From an uncultured bacterium (GTDB lineage: Bacteria; Bacillota; Clostridia; Lachnospirales; Lachnospiraceae): DNA of 18,137 nucleotides. A program made the position numbers and the translations under genes. The DNA lies in the NCBI GenBank assembly GCA_946543095.1, contig CAMNLO010000004.1, positions 1-18,137 on the forward strand. Reading direction: 5' to 3'. The stretch's first letter is position 1. The number at the start of each line of letters is the position of its first letter. Positions 7,751 to 14,819 of this stretch are shown in pieces. The notes under the pieces were generated by a model, which was given only the letters and a program-made list of their open reading frames with translations, was not told the origin of the DNA and made no database searches.

Positions 7751-8588
7751 GGATATCACGCTTGAGAACCTGGAGGATTACGGACAGCTTTTGAAGCCCT
7801 CCATGGCCGAGAATATCGGCAGGGAGTATTATAACTGCATCGCGGCCTTTGACCCTTTGGGGGATGAGGTCGGGGCCGCCATGGTCTGGGAGCTGAAAAA
7901 CACGGAGAATCCCGATGAGACAAGGGCGGAGATCGTCTATTTCGGAGCTTCGGAGCCGGCAGAGGGAGAAGAGCTCCTGAGAGAATACGGCGTTCGGATC
8001 ACGGATAACTGGGTGAAAGAGTCCTTCTTTGAGTTGGACGGGCTTTCCGGAGAGGAGAAGGAGCTGCTTTCCGAAGCGGGCTTTCAGATGGAGGAGCGGG
8101 AGAGCAGGGATATCATGATGACCCTGGCGGAGTTAAACAAGCTCAGCTTCGTCAATAAAAAGATCTCCAAATATATCATCTCCATCGGGAAGCTGGATTT
8201 TCTGCAGTTCAGACAGGGCCTGACCAACTGCCTGTTCTGCGGAAAGAACGGTCTGGAGGAGGATCTGGCCCTTCTCCCCGCAGACTGGTATGAAAACAAT
8301 GTATCCTGCTGTGTGGTCACGGACGGCAAGGTGAATGGGCTTTTCCTGGTGCACAAAATGGCGGACGGGATACTGATGCCGGTGCTGTTGTTTGCCATGG
8401 GAATGGAAGCGAACAGGAGCATGCTGGACATGATCTGCTATTCCATCCGTGCGGCTTCAGCCATCTATCCGGAGGACACTTTGGTGCTGATCCGAAGGCA
8501 TGATGAAAAGACCAGGGCACTGACGGCGAAGCTGTTCCCGAACAGGAAGGGAGTGACTGTGACTGCCGGCGAGAGAAAGGAGGAGTAG
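7737..8588 (+). CDS. Tandem GNAT-like protein 3 (degenerate)
   Basis: 283 residues, starting at ATG 7737 inside the end of the chaperone-like gene (14-base overlap in another frame), so probably translationally coupled to it. The C-half mirrors the 115-972 protein: VVTDGKVNGLFLVHKMADG corresponds to its VLDGRIIGSFLVEE, followed by a strand ending LFAMGMEANRS and a long helix. No R/Q-x-x-G-x-G loop is present, so acetyl-CoA binding is unlikely. The N-half is shorter and more divergent. It lies between the chaperone-like gene and a membrane sensor gene, so it may link cargo handling with the membrane, which is inference. The homology claim rests on layout and short motifs rather than an alignment. 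Confidence 0.78.
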   Translation: MSRIEDITLENLEDYGQLLKPSMAENIGREYYNCIAAFDPLGDEVGAAMVWELKNTENPDETRAEIVYFGASEPAEGEELLREYGVRITDNWVKESFFELDGLSGEEKELLSEAGFQMEERESRDIMMTLAELNKLSFVNKKISKYIISIGKLDFLQFRQGLTNCLFCGKNGLEEDLALLPADWYENNVSCCVVTDGKVNGLFLVHKMADGILMPVLLFAMGMEANRSMLDMICYSIRAASAIYPEDTLVLIRRHDEKTRALTAKLFPNRKGVTVTAGERKEE

Positions 8589-8590
8589 GT

Positions 8591-9535
8591 ATGCTTACCC
8601 CCTTTTTCTCTGAGGGGTATCCATTCTTTGTATACTGGGTCCAGCGGGTCTGTGCCCTGCTTTCGCTGATCATTATGGCCTTTCTTCTGTTCGCATCCTT
8701 CAAACGGAGAAACAGCGGGCAGAAGGAGGACAGGGCGTTTTTCCTTTTGGTCTGCCTGGTGACGGTGTTCTGCGTGCTGTGCGTCATCGGGAATTTCATG
8801 CCGGTAATGTTTGATCCTGAGAGATCCGGCAGATGGATGTCTGTTGCCATCATGGCCACCGGAAGCGAACTGCCGAACCTGTTTTCCGTGCTGGTGGCCA
8901 TAGGCTGGCTGGTCTTTGTGGACATTGCCGTCTATCACAGCCGGGACAGCATTCTACGCAGGTACGCGCCGAAACTGATCCCCATCCCCGCGATTCTCCT
9001 TTTAAATGTCCTGGCGCTCCTGAATTCCTGGGCCTTCTGGACGAAGGGAAGCATTATAGAATTTATGGATGTGAACAGAAACGGGGGACTGATCGCCATT
9101 GCGGAGATCCTGGTGTGCATGGTCAGCATGGCCGCCTACATGTTCTATGCCCATAATGTCATGTACACCTACCAGAAGGAAATGGAGCAGCCGGTGTTTC
9201 TCAGGCTGGATGTGTTCATCATCCCATGGTTTGCGGCCTTTGTCATAGATGTGCTCTTTCTGATATCCGTCTATCCCCTGGCCCATGCCCTGGCGCTTTT
9301 ATTCACCTGCCTTGCCATGCGCAACAGATACCGCTATCTGGACCGGAAAACCGGCTTTTACAATCGGGCCTCCATGGATTTTCTCGCCGCCCATATGGAC
9401 AGGACCGGCTACGGAAAAGGGGCGGCAATCCTGTTTCAGACAGAAAGCGGAAAAGAGGAGGCCCCGAAACTGCTTTCCTCCTATAAACCGGAAAAGAGCA
9501 TCCTTCTGCAGCTGGAGGAGAGCTCAGTAATTTAA
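8591..9535 (+). CDS. Seven-TM membrane protein with a truncated GGDEF domain
   Basis: 314 residues, ATG with AAGGAGGAG 5 bases upstream, starting 2 bases after the preceding stop. Seven hydrophobic segments are seen at about 12-33, 47-70, 92-113, 127-148, 160-183, 203-223 and 225-243. This is the layout of 7-TM receptor domains found in front of GGDEF domains. Immediately after TM7, YLDRKTGFYNRASMDFL matches the GGDEF-family opening D-x-x-T-G-x-x-N-R. The protein then ends about 55 residues later, without the metal-binding strand Asp or any GGDEF signature. A complete domain needs about 160 residues. It therefore cannot make cyclic di-GMP and is best read as a degenerate receptor or a membrane scaffold. 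No frameshifted remainder is seen downstream, since the next 100 bases hold a promoter. Confidence 0.88.
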   Translation: MLTPFFSEGYPFFVYWVQRVCALLSLIIMAFLLFASFKRRNSGQKEDRAFFLLVCLVTVFCVLCVIGNFMPVMFDPERSGRWMSVAIMATGSELPNLFSVLVAIGWLVFVDIAVYHSRDSILRRYAPKLIPIPAILLLNVLALLNSWAFWTKGSIIEFMDVNRNGGLIAIAEILVCMVSMAAYMFYAHNVMYTYQKEMEQPVFLRLDVFIIPWFAAFVIDVLFLISVYPLAHALALLFTCLAMRNRYRYLDRKTGFYNRASMDFLAAHMDRTGYGKGAAILFQTESGKEEAPKLLSSYKPEKSILLQLEESSVI

Positions 9536-9547
9536 GACAGTTTTGCA

Positions 9548-9577
9548 TTGCCTAACATGGTTAACGAGTGTTATAAT
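9548..9577 (+). promoter_or_regulatory. Sigma-A type promoter with extended -10
   Basis: The -10 is a perfect TATAAT at 9572-9577 preceded by TGT (TG at 9569-9570), an extended -10. The -35 is TTGCCT at 9548-9553, matching 4 of 6 bases, with an 18-base spacer. Transcription would start near 9584, about 54 bases before ATG 9638. It lies in the one clear gap of the cluster and probably drives the second gene block. Confidence 0.72.
9553..9573. repeat. Two adjacent TAAC/GTTA inverted repeats over the promoter (possible operator)
   Basis: TAAC-3-GTTA (9553-9563) is followed by TAAC-4-GTTA (9562-9573). They share the bases of a central GTTAAC palindrome and run into the -10 box. This layout could bind a repressor as one or two dimers. 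Short AT-rich half-sites can occur by chance. Confidence 0.4.
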
Positions 9578-9623
9578 CGTGGATGATTGTCTTTTTCAGA
9601 CAGACCACTGCGTATTCAGAAAA

Positions 9624-9630
9624 AAAGGGA
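9624..9630 (+). promoter_or_regulatory. Ribosome binding site supporting ATG 9638
   Basis: AAAGGGA lies 7 bases before ATG 9638. The longer frame would begin at a TTG at 9587, almost on the predicted transcription start and with no ribosome binding site. Confidence 0.65.
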
Positions 9631-9637
9631 CAAAAGC

Positions 9638-11446
9638 ATGAACAACAACCAGATCTATCCATTTGAGAGAAACCGGTATTATGCGGGCAAAATGCTGACC
9701 AGCGCCGATTTTCAGGCGGAGCAGACTTATTTCAATAATAAGCGCCGCTTCTTAAACAGCCTGATGTTCGGATCCGGCGTTGCCTGCGGTCTTGGCGTAG
9801 TCAGCCTGGACGATCTGTCGATCCTGGTGGAAAGCGGCGCCGCCTTTGACGGCATGGGACGGGAGATCGTTGTGGAAAGCGCGGTGGTCAAGAAGCTTTC
9901 CGCCCTGGAGGGCTTCGACAAACTGAAAACGGACACCGCGGCGCTTTGTCTCAGGTATCAGGAAAAGGACGCCCACACGGTGTATTCCGTCAGCCACACG
10001 GATCCGGACAAGGAGTACGAGTTCAACCGCATCAGCGAGGGTTATGAGCTGTATCTTGTGGACAGGGACGATCTGCCCCAGGATTTCACCATGGAGACGG
10101 ACTTCATCACCCACGGAAGCCTTCTGAGAAACAGCGATTTTGCGGTGGAATTCCTGATGCCGGCCACGGTGAGCCGGGGCAGGGGCGTGAAGGCGCTCCT
10201 CAAGATCAGGAAGCGGTCCGATGCGGACAAGGCCCTGACCTATCACGGTGTGCTGCAGATCCCGGCATTTCTGACCCCGGAGGGGACCCACGAGATCGAG
10301 CTTGCGGTGGACGAGCTTTCCTTAAAGCAGGGGGAGACCGCCGTATACGAATACTGGATGACCACCCAGGATGTGGCGGGGTCGGAGACCAATATCATCT
10401 TAAAGAGCGGCACGGCCAGAGCCTATGAAAACGACGAGGCCGTCAATGTGCCCGCCAACTTCACAATGACCATCAATCTCTCGGATCTGCCTCCCCGCAG
10501 CATCGTGACCCAGGAGATCGGGCGCATGAACCTGGAGATGAAGGGCATCGGCAGCCAGGGGGATTTCATCAAGCTGGCAGTGATCAAGCTGATGCGCACC
10601 GACAGCGCCTACATCATCGAGAGTGTCCGGGAGACCGGCATCAAGCACTATGTCACCGCTCCCGCCCAGGCGGACCTGCAGTCGGAATACATGGAGTATT
10701 TCGTCAAGGAAGCGGATATCACCGGCTCCAGAGTCCAGGTGGTGAAAAAGGATTCCGAGGAAGGGCATTCGGCCTATTCCGGCGAGATCCCCGAGGTGGC
10801 CACCGGAACGCTGGAGGTGCCTCTTGGCGAAAACAGCAGAAAAGGCGATATCTTCTATTCCGGCGAGATCATGCACGGCCTGGGGAAGGGCAATGTGTAT
10901 GTGGAGGTCGGCTACGAATACATCAAGGAGGACAGCTCCATCGGAGAGGCCTCCAAGAGCACCATCTACGGCAATCCGGATCTGTTCGCCAATGACCAGA
11001 AGATCGTGGTGAATGTGGAGACCGCGGTGAGGGTCTTAAATGACAAGGGCAGCTTCATCGTGGCGGCAAGGCTTCTGGACAACGTGGACTTTTTGGTCTT
11101 AAGCTTCCGCTGGGTGGCCTTGAAATTCCCTGCAAGCAACGATCTGGGGCTTCTGGACGACTACACCGGAAAGAGCATCTCCGCGGAGACGCCCACGGTG
11201 GTCATGGGCACGAAGGAGACCCACTTCTTCGGCGTTACCTACAACAATATGCCGCCCTGCAGCATCACCTACGAGCTCACGGAGTCCGGCAGCGGCGAGA
11301 TCTCCTCGGATGGCGTTTACACCGCGCCGGCCAAGGAGGGCGTCTACGAGATCAGGATCTATTGTACGGATATGCCTGTGATCTGCACATACGCATATGC
11401 GATCGTCAAGAAAAAAGGCTTAGAAGAAGAGAATGGATCTGAATAG
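9638..11446 (+). CDS. Contractile-injection/phage-tail-cluster associated protein with C-terminal Ig-like domain
   Basis: 602 residues from ATG 9638. The N-terminus has the motif N12-R-Y-Y-A-G-K18-M-L-T-S-A-D-F25, then A-E-Q-T-Y-F, then N-K-R-R-F-L-N40 and G45-S-G-V-A-C-G51-L. I recall very similar openings (R-Y-x-x-G-K-x-L-T-x-x-D-F, G-x-G-V-x-C-G-L) in proteins encoded with phage-tail-like or extracellular contractile injection clusters. A second conserved-looking patch is G409-E-I-M-H413-G-L-G416-K-G-N-V-Y-V-E-V, within a region rich in beta strands. The C-terminus (about 510-595) has an Ig-like fold signature, E554-I-S-S-D-G-V-Y-T-A-P564. No signal peptide or membrane segment is visible. 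It is the first gene behind the internal promoter and overlaps the next gene by 14 bases. Its exact role is unknown to me; a tail or baseplate accessory is likely. Confidence 0.88.
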   Translation: MNNNQIYPFERNRYYAGKMLTSADFQAEQTYFNNKRRFLNSLMFGSGVACGLGVVSLDDLSILVESGAAFDGMGREIVVESAVVKKLSALEGFDKLKTDTAALCLRYQEKDAHTVYSVSHTDPDKEYEFNRISEGYELYLVDRDDLPQDFTMETDFITHGSLLRNSDFAVEFLMPATVSRGRGVKALLKIRKRSDADKALTYHGVLQIPAFLTPEGTHEIELAVDELSLKQGETAVYEYWMTTQDVAGSETNIILKSGTARAYENDEAVNVPANFTMTINLSDLPPRSIVTQEIGRMNLEMKGIGSQGDFIKLAVIKLMRTDSAYIIESVRETGIKHYVTAPAQADLQSEYMEYFVKEADITGSRVQVVKKDSEEGHSAYSGEIPEVATGTLEVPLGENSRKGDIFYSGEIMHGLGKGNVYVEVGYEYIKEDSSIGEASKSTIYGNPDLFANDQKIVVNVETAVRVLNDKGSFIVAARLLDNVDFLVLSFRWVALKFPASNDLGLLDDYTGKSISAETPTVVMGTKETHFFGVTYNNMPPCSITYELTESGSGEISSDGVYTAPAKEGVYEIRIYCTDMPVICTYAYAIVKKKGLEEENGSE

Positions 11447-12257
11447 GATTCGGCTGGTCTGCAAAAATGATGTCAACGAGGTGACGGTGTGCAGGGATAT
11501 CGACGATATGTCGGGGACCCTGTACACTGTCATCGAGGTGCATGATCATACCGTTGCCCGGGACTTTCTGAGAGCGTTGAAGGAGGCCGGACCTGCTGCG
11601 GAGGAGTCTGTTCTGGACACCTTCCAGAAGGACGGCGTCTTTTGTATTGTCTATCCCTATGTCAGGGAGAGACCCATGAACGCCTTCTACAGGGGAGACG
11701 CGGTTTCCCTGAACGAATGCGAGGACATCTGCATCAATACGATCCTCGCCTGCATGGCCTCCCAGCTGCCCTGGCCCATCCTGTATCTGCTGCTGGAGCA
11801 GAGACAGGTCCATCTGGCCAAGGACAACAGCGTCTATCTGGGATATACGGTGGATCTGGCCGGGCTGGATGTGACAAAGACAGAGCAGGACTGCGCCGTG
11901 CAGTGCGCCAGGATCCTTCTGGAGCTGCTGCAGGCCAAGACCTCCCAGAAGGCGGTGAGCTTCCTGCTTTTGCAGAAGAAGGTCGGGAAAAGCAGCTACC
12001 ATAAGTTTACCGAGCTCTACAAGGATGTCCGCATTGCCGCGGCGCCCAAGGAAAAGCGGGGCCTGATCAACACGATCAAGGCCTGGTACTACAGAAATAA
12101 GGACGGAATGTTCCGGATTTTACTGGTGATCTCCGCGATCCTTGCGATCCTTGCACTGGTTTCCCTCATCACGCAGCTTCTTTTCGGAGATGTGCCCTGG
12201 CTCCGTGTGTTCCTCAGGAGCTTTGAAAAGATCGGAACGGAATCTTTGCTGCAGTAG
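11433..12257 (+). CDS. Single-TM protein with a degenerate kinase-like cytoplasmic domain (EssB/YukC-like layout)
   Basis: 274 residues, with ATG inside the end of the preceding gene (14-base overlap), so probably coupled to it. Residues 1-220 are soluble. FCIVYPYVRERPM (70-82) resembles a kinase hinge. H127-L-A-K-D131-N132-S-V-Y-L and D141-L-A-G-L resemble a degraded H-x-D-x-x-x-x-N catalytic loop and D-F/L-G segment. No glycine-rich loop or catalytic Lys is recognisable, so it would be a pseudokinase. One clear membrane segment is at about 227-249, followed by a 25-residue tail, predicted outside. A cytoplasmic pseudokinase plus one TM helix is the layout of EssB/YukC in type VII secretion, but this protein is shorter and may only be analogous. 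It would fit an anchor or docking subunit. Confidence 0.85.
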   Translation: MDLNRIRLVCKNDVNEVTVCRDIDDMSGTLYTVIEVHDHTVARDFLRALKEAGPAAEESVLDTFQKDGVFCIVYPYVRERPMNAFYRGDAVSLNECEDICINTILACMASQLPWPILYLLLEQRQVHLAKDNSVYLGYTVDLAGLDVTKTEQDCAVQCARILLELLQAKTSQKAVSFLLLQKKVGKSSYHKFTELYKDVRIAAAPKEKRGLINTIKAWYYRNKDGMFRILLVISAILAILALVSLITQLLFGDVPWLRVFLRSFEKIGTESLLQ

Positions 12258-12276
12258 TTACGAATGAGAATCATAT

Positions 12277-14757
12277 ATGAAGAATAAAATACTGATTGCG
12301 TTATCTGGGATTTGGGTCATACTGGTTTTTCTGGCGGGAACTTCCTTCAGCGATCTCTTTTCGCGGCCTTCGGAATATCTGCCGGTGAACGACTATGTGA
12401 AGCGGGACGGGATGTACTATATCTCTGACAACAAGCGGGATGACGGCATTATCTACGGTCTGAACGACAACGGCTCCACCAGATATCTGTTTTTAACCAG
12501 CGAGCATCCGCTTCTCATGAAGCACAATATCCGCTTCATGGATCTGAGGGACGACCTGGAGAATGAGGATATCGTGGTGCTGCTGGAATACCAGGCGCCC
12601 CTGAACGGCCTGATGGTCACCGCCTACAAGATCATGGAGATGGATGACAAGCTCACTCCTCTCTACATCACGGATCCGTTTGTGCTGGCGGATGGTCTGA
12701 AGGTGTCCGATCTTTCCGTGGAGGGCAAGGACTTCTATATCTCCGCACTCTCGGATGACGGGCAAAGGGCCTATGTGTACCGGATTCCGGACAGCAATCT
12801 TTATGAGATGCCCTCCGAGCTGGCAAAGGAGGAAAAAGAGCAAAAGTCCGCCGCCCCGAAGGAGGAGGAGAATTTCATCACTCCCGAGCGGATCATCATG
12901 GAACATGCTGAAAGCATGCGGTTCTTCTCCCAGGCCAGCTATATCAATTCCGAGCTGATCTTAAGAAGCGACTACCAGCCTCCCATCAAAGCCCTGGAGC
13001 CTCCCCAGGAGGTAAGGGACCTGGCGAAAAACAGAAGCCTTGCCATGGGGCAGCGGTTCAGGGTCTCCGGCATTTCCGTGACACTCCTGCTGTTTTTCTG
13101 CATTGTGGGTGTGCTGGCCATGTTTTTGATCTTCACACTGCTTTCGGACAAGAACCGTCTGATCTATGAGATATTTATATATGAAGGAGTTCTTGTGGCG
13201 GTGGTGGTGGTGGCCTTCTGCTTTGTATTGTTCCAGAAGACCCAGTTTACCATGGATGGCAGGCTGAACACTGCCAAGAACACCATGAACAGTATCTTCC
13301 TGGACTTCGACAGCTTTGCCGACGCGGAGCTGAGGACCGATTACTTTTACGATTCCTTTCTTTATGTCAGCCTGCAGGGCGCCATTGCCCAGCGTATGTC
13401 CGTGACCACGGGCCTGGGCGCGGTGGATATGTGCGTGATGGATGTGGACAGCGGCAATCTTCTGGTGTCCGCCTCCGGAAGAAACCAGCAGCCCATCAGC
13501 CAGCTGTACGGGGAGAAGGTGCAGGAGTTCGTACAAAAGACTGCGGCGGAAGGGGCCTTTGCCACAGATCAGGTCATGATCCAGGGGATCACCTATTCCA
13601 TCTACTGCCAGCCCCTTACCCGCTGGCATCTGGACGATTCCGCGGCTGTGATGATCTGCAGATATGTGGGGACCGAGGACCTGTTTAACGGCATCGCCTC
13701 CCTTGCGGTCTTTGCCCTGATCACATTCCTGGTGGGCAGCGTATTCGGCATCATCCTCTTAATCTCCCAGCAAAGAGACTTAAGGGAGCTTGCGGCAGTG
13801 CTGAAGCAGCAGGCCGAGGGCAAGACCGATGAAATGAAAAAGCCGAAGCTCAGAGGTGTGGAATGCAATTCCATGTGGAACAGCATCTGCGAGATCCAGA
13901 AGAACATCATGGCCATGAACCGGGTGAAATTCCTGACCTTTGAAGCGTATTTCCGGTTTGCGCCGAAAAACATCGAGCAGATCTTAAACAGGGAATCCAT
14001 CCTGGATGTCAACAGGGGAGATGTGACGAACTTAAACGGAACCCTGGCCCTGTTCGTGAACAAGGGTATCCAGTCCGGCTGGAGAGCGGACATGGAGCAG
14101 CTGAACCAGTATTTCAGCTTTCTGGAAAAGAGCATGGAGGGCCAGAACGGGATCCTGATCTCCGCCTCCAACGATCTGTCTTTGGTGAAGCTGTTATTCA
14201 TGGAAGAGTGCAGGGGTTCGGCGGCCTTCGGCCGGGAGCTGCTCCACACCATTATGAGCGAGAGCCACAAGGAGATGCCGGATGGCGCGGTGTTCCTTCA
14301 TTATGCACCGTTTACCTACGGGATTGCGGGAACGGATAAACACAGCTTCGCCTTCATCGTTTCCCCCGAAGGGGATGTGATGCAGAAATACTCCGGCTGG
14401 CTCACCTCTTTGAGAGTCTCCCTTGTGATTTCGGAAACGGTTCTGGAAAGGGAGGAGATCTCGGGGGTCTGCAGATATATCGGCTTTGTCAGAGAGGACA
14501 ACATCAAGATCAGGCTTTATGAGGTGCTGGATGCCTGCAGTGCAAGGATCCGCCACGCGAAGATGGAACTGAGAGCCCAGTTTGAGAGCGCTCTGGAGCT
14601 GTTCTACAACAAGGATTTCTACTTTGCAAGGAACCAGTTCATGGAGATCCTGCAGCGTCTTCCCGAGGACGGCCTTTCCAAGTGGTATCTGTTTGAGTGC
14701 GAAAGCTTCCTGAACAGAAACGATCCGGAGCATTTCGACGGAAGGCTGCATCTGTAG
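12277..14757 (+). CDS. Multi-TM receptor-like protein with degenerate class III cyclase domain and TPR-like tail
   Basis: 826 residues, ATG with only a weak GAGAA ribosome binding site. TM1 is at about 5-25, followed by an outside domain of repeated strands to about 260 (possibly propeller-like). TM2 is at 265-289 and TM3 at 303-322. A second outside domain, Cache-like in position, runs to about 466, and TM4 is at 472-495. Residues 555-600 (RFAPKNIEQIL, NRESILDVNRGD, then LALFVN) align with the opening of bacterial class III adenylate cyclases (FVPREFL, ESI-x-DV-x-x-GD, VLFSDIRGF). N595 stands where the first metal-binding Asp is expected, so cyclase activity is unlikely. The C-terminus (769-812, ALELFYNKDFYFARNQFMEI) is the TPR-like helix pair often found after such cyclases. 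This looks like an intact receptor architecture turned into a non-catalytic membrane component. Confidence 0.87.
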   Translation: MKNKILIALSGIWVILVFLAGTSFSDLFSRPSEYLPVNDYVKRDGMYYISDNKRDDGIIYGLNDNGSTRYLFLTSEHPLLMKHNIRFMDLRDDLENEDIVVLLEYQAPLNGLMVTAYKIMEMDDKLTPLYITDPFVLADGLKVSDLSVEGKDFYISALSDDGQRAYVYRIPDSNLYEMPSELAKEEKEQKSAAPKEEENFITPERIIMEHAESMRFFSQASYINSELILRSDYQPPIKALEPPQEVRDLAKNRSLAMGQRFRVSGISVTLLLFFCIVGVLAMFLIFTLLSDKNRLIYEIFIYEGVLVAVVVVAFCFVLFQKTQFTMDGRLNTAKNTMNSIFLDFDSFADAELRTDYFYDSFLYVSLQGAIAQRMSVTTGLGAVDMCVMDVDSGNLLVSASGRNQQPISQLYGEKVQEFVQKTAAEGAFATDQVMIQGITYSIYCQPLTRWHLDDSAAVMICRYVGTEDLFNGIASLAVFALITFLVGSVFGIILLISQQRDLRELAAVLKQQAEGKTDEMKKPKLRGVECNSMWNSICEIQKNIMAMNRVKFLTFEAYFRFAPKNIEQILNRESILDVNRGDVTNLNGTLALFVNKGIQSGWRADMEQLNQYFSFLEKSMEGQNGILISASNDLSLVKLLFMEECRGSAAFGRELLHTIMSESHKEMPDGAVFLHYAPFTYGIAGTDKHSFAFIVSPEGDVMQKYSGWLTSLRVSLVISETVLEREEISGVCRYIGFVREDNIKIRLYEVLDACSARIRHAKMELRAQFESALELFYNKDFYFARNQFMEILQRLPEDGLSKWYLFECESFLNRNDPEHFDGRLHL

Positions 14758-14819
14758 GTTCTTTCATATGGAAACGGACAGTGGATTTCAGATTTCTGTA
14801 TCGTATATAGGGTCAGAAC
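14758..14819 (+). other. Short gap before the MORN gene
   Basis: 62 bases without a gene. AGGG (14809-14812) 7 bases before ATG 14820 can serve as ribosome binding site. CGGACA-18-TATCGT is only a weak promoter candidate, and no terminator hairpin is seen. Confidence 0.35.

Noticed and set aside
9536..9547. Transcription terminator at the end of the first gene block
   Set aside because: No GC-rich stem followed by a T-run is visible between 9536 and the promoter, so read-through from block 1 is possible.
9588..9602. TGTCT/AGACA hairpin in the leader of the tail-associated gene
   Set aside because: Only 5 base pairs with a 5-base loop and no T-run or known riboswitch features, so too weak to call a terminator or RNA element.
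9587..9637. TTG start giving 17 more residues to the tail-associated protein
   Set aside because: TTG 9587 lies at the predicted transcription start and lacks a ribosome binding site. ATG 9638 has AAAGGGA 7 bases upstream.
13921..14757. Active adenylate/guanylate cyclase
   Set aside because: The first metal-binding Asp position is Asn (N595) and the usual F-S-D-I-R-G-F segment is lost, so only a degenerate domain is called.
14775..14804. Promoter-like CGGACA-18-TATCGT before the MORN gene
   Set aside because: Both boxes match only 4 of 6 consensus bases in a short gap inside an otherwise continuous operon.
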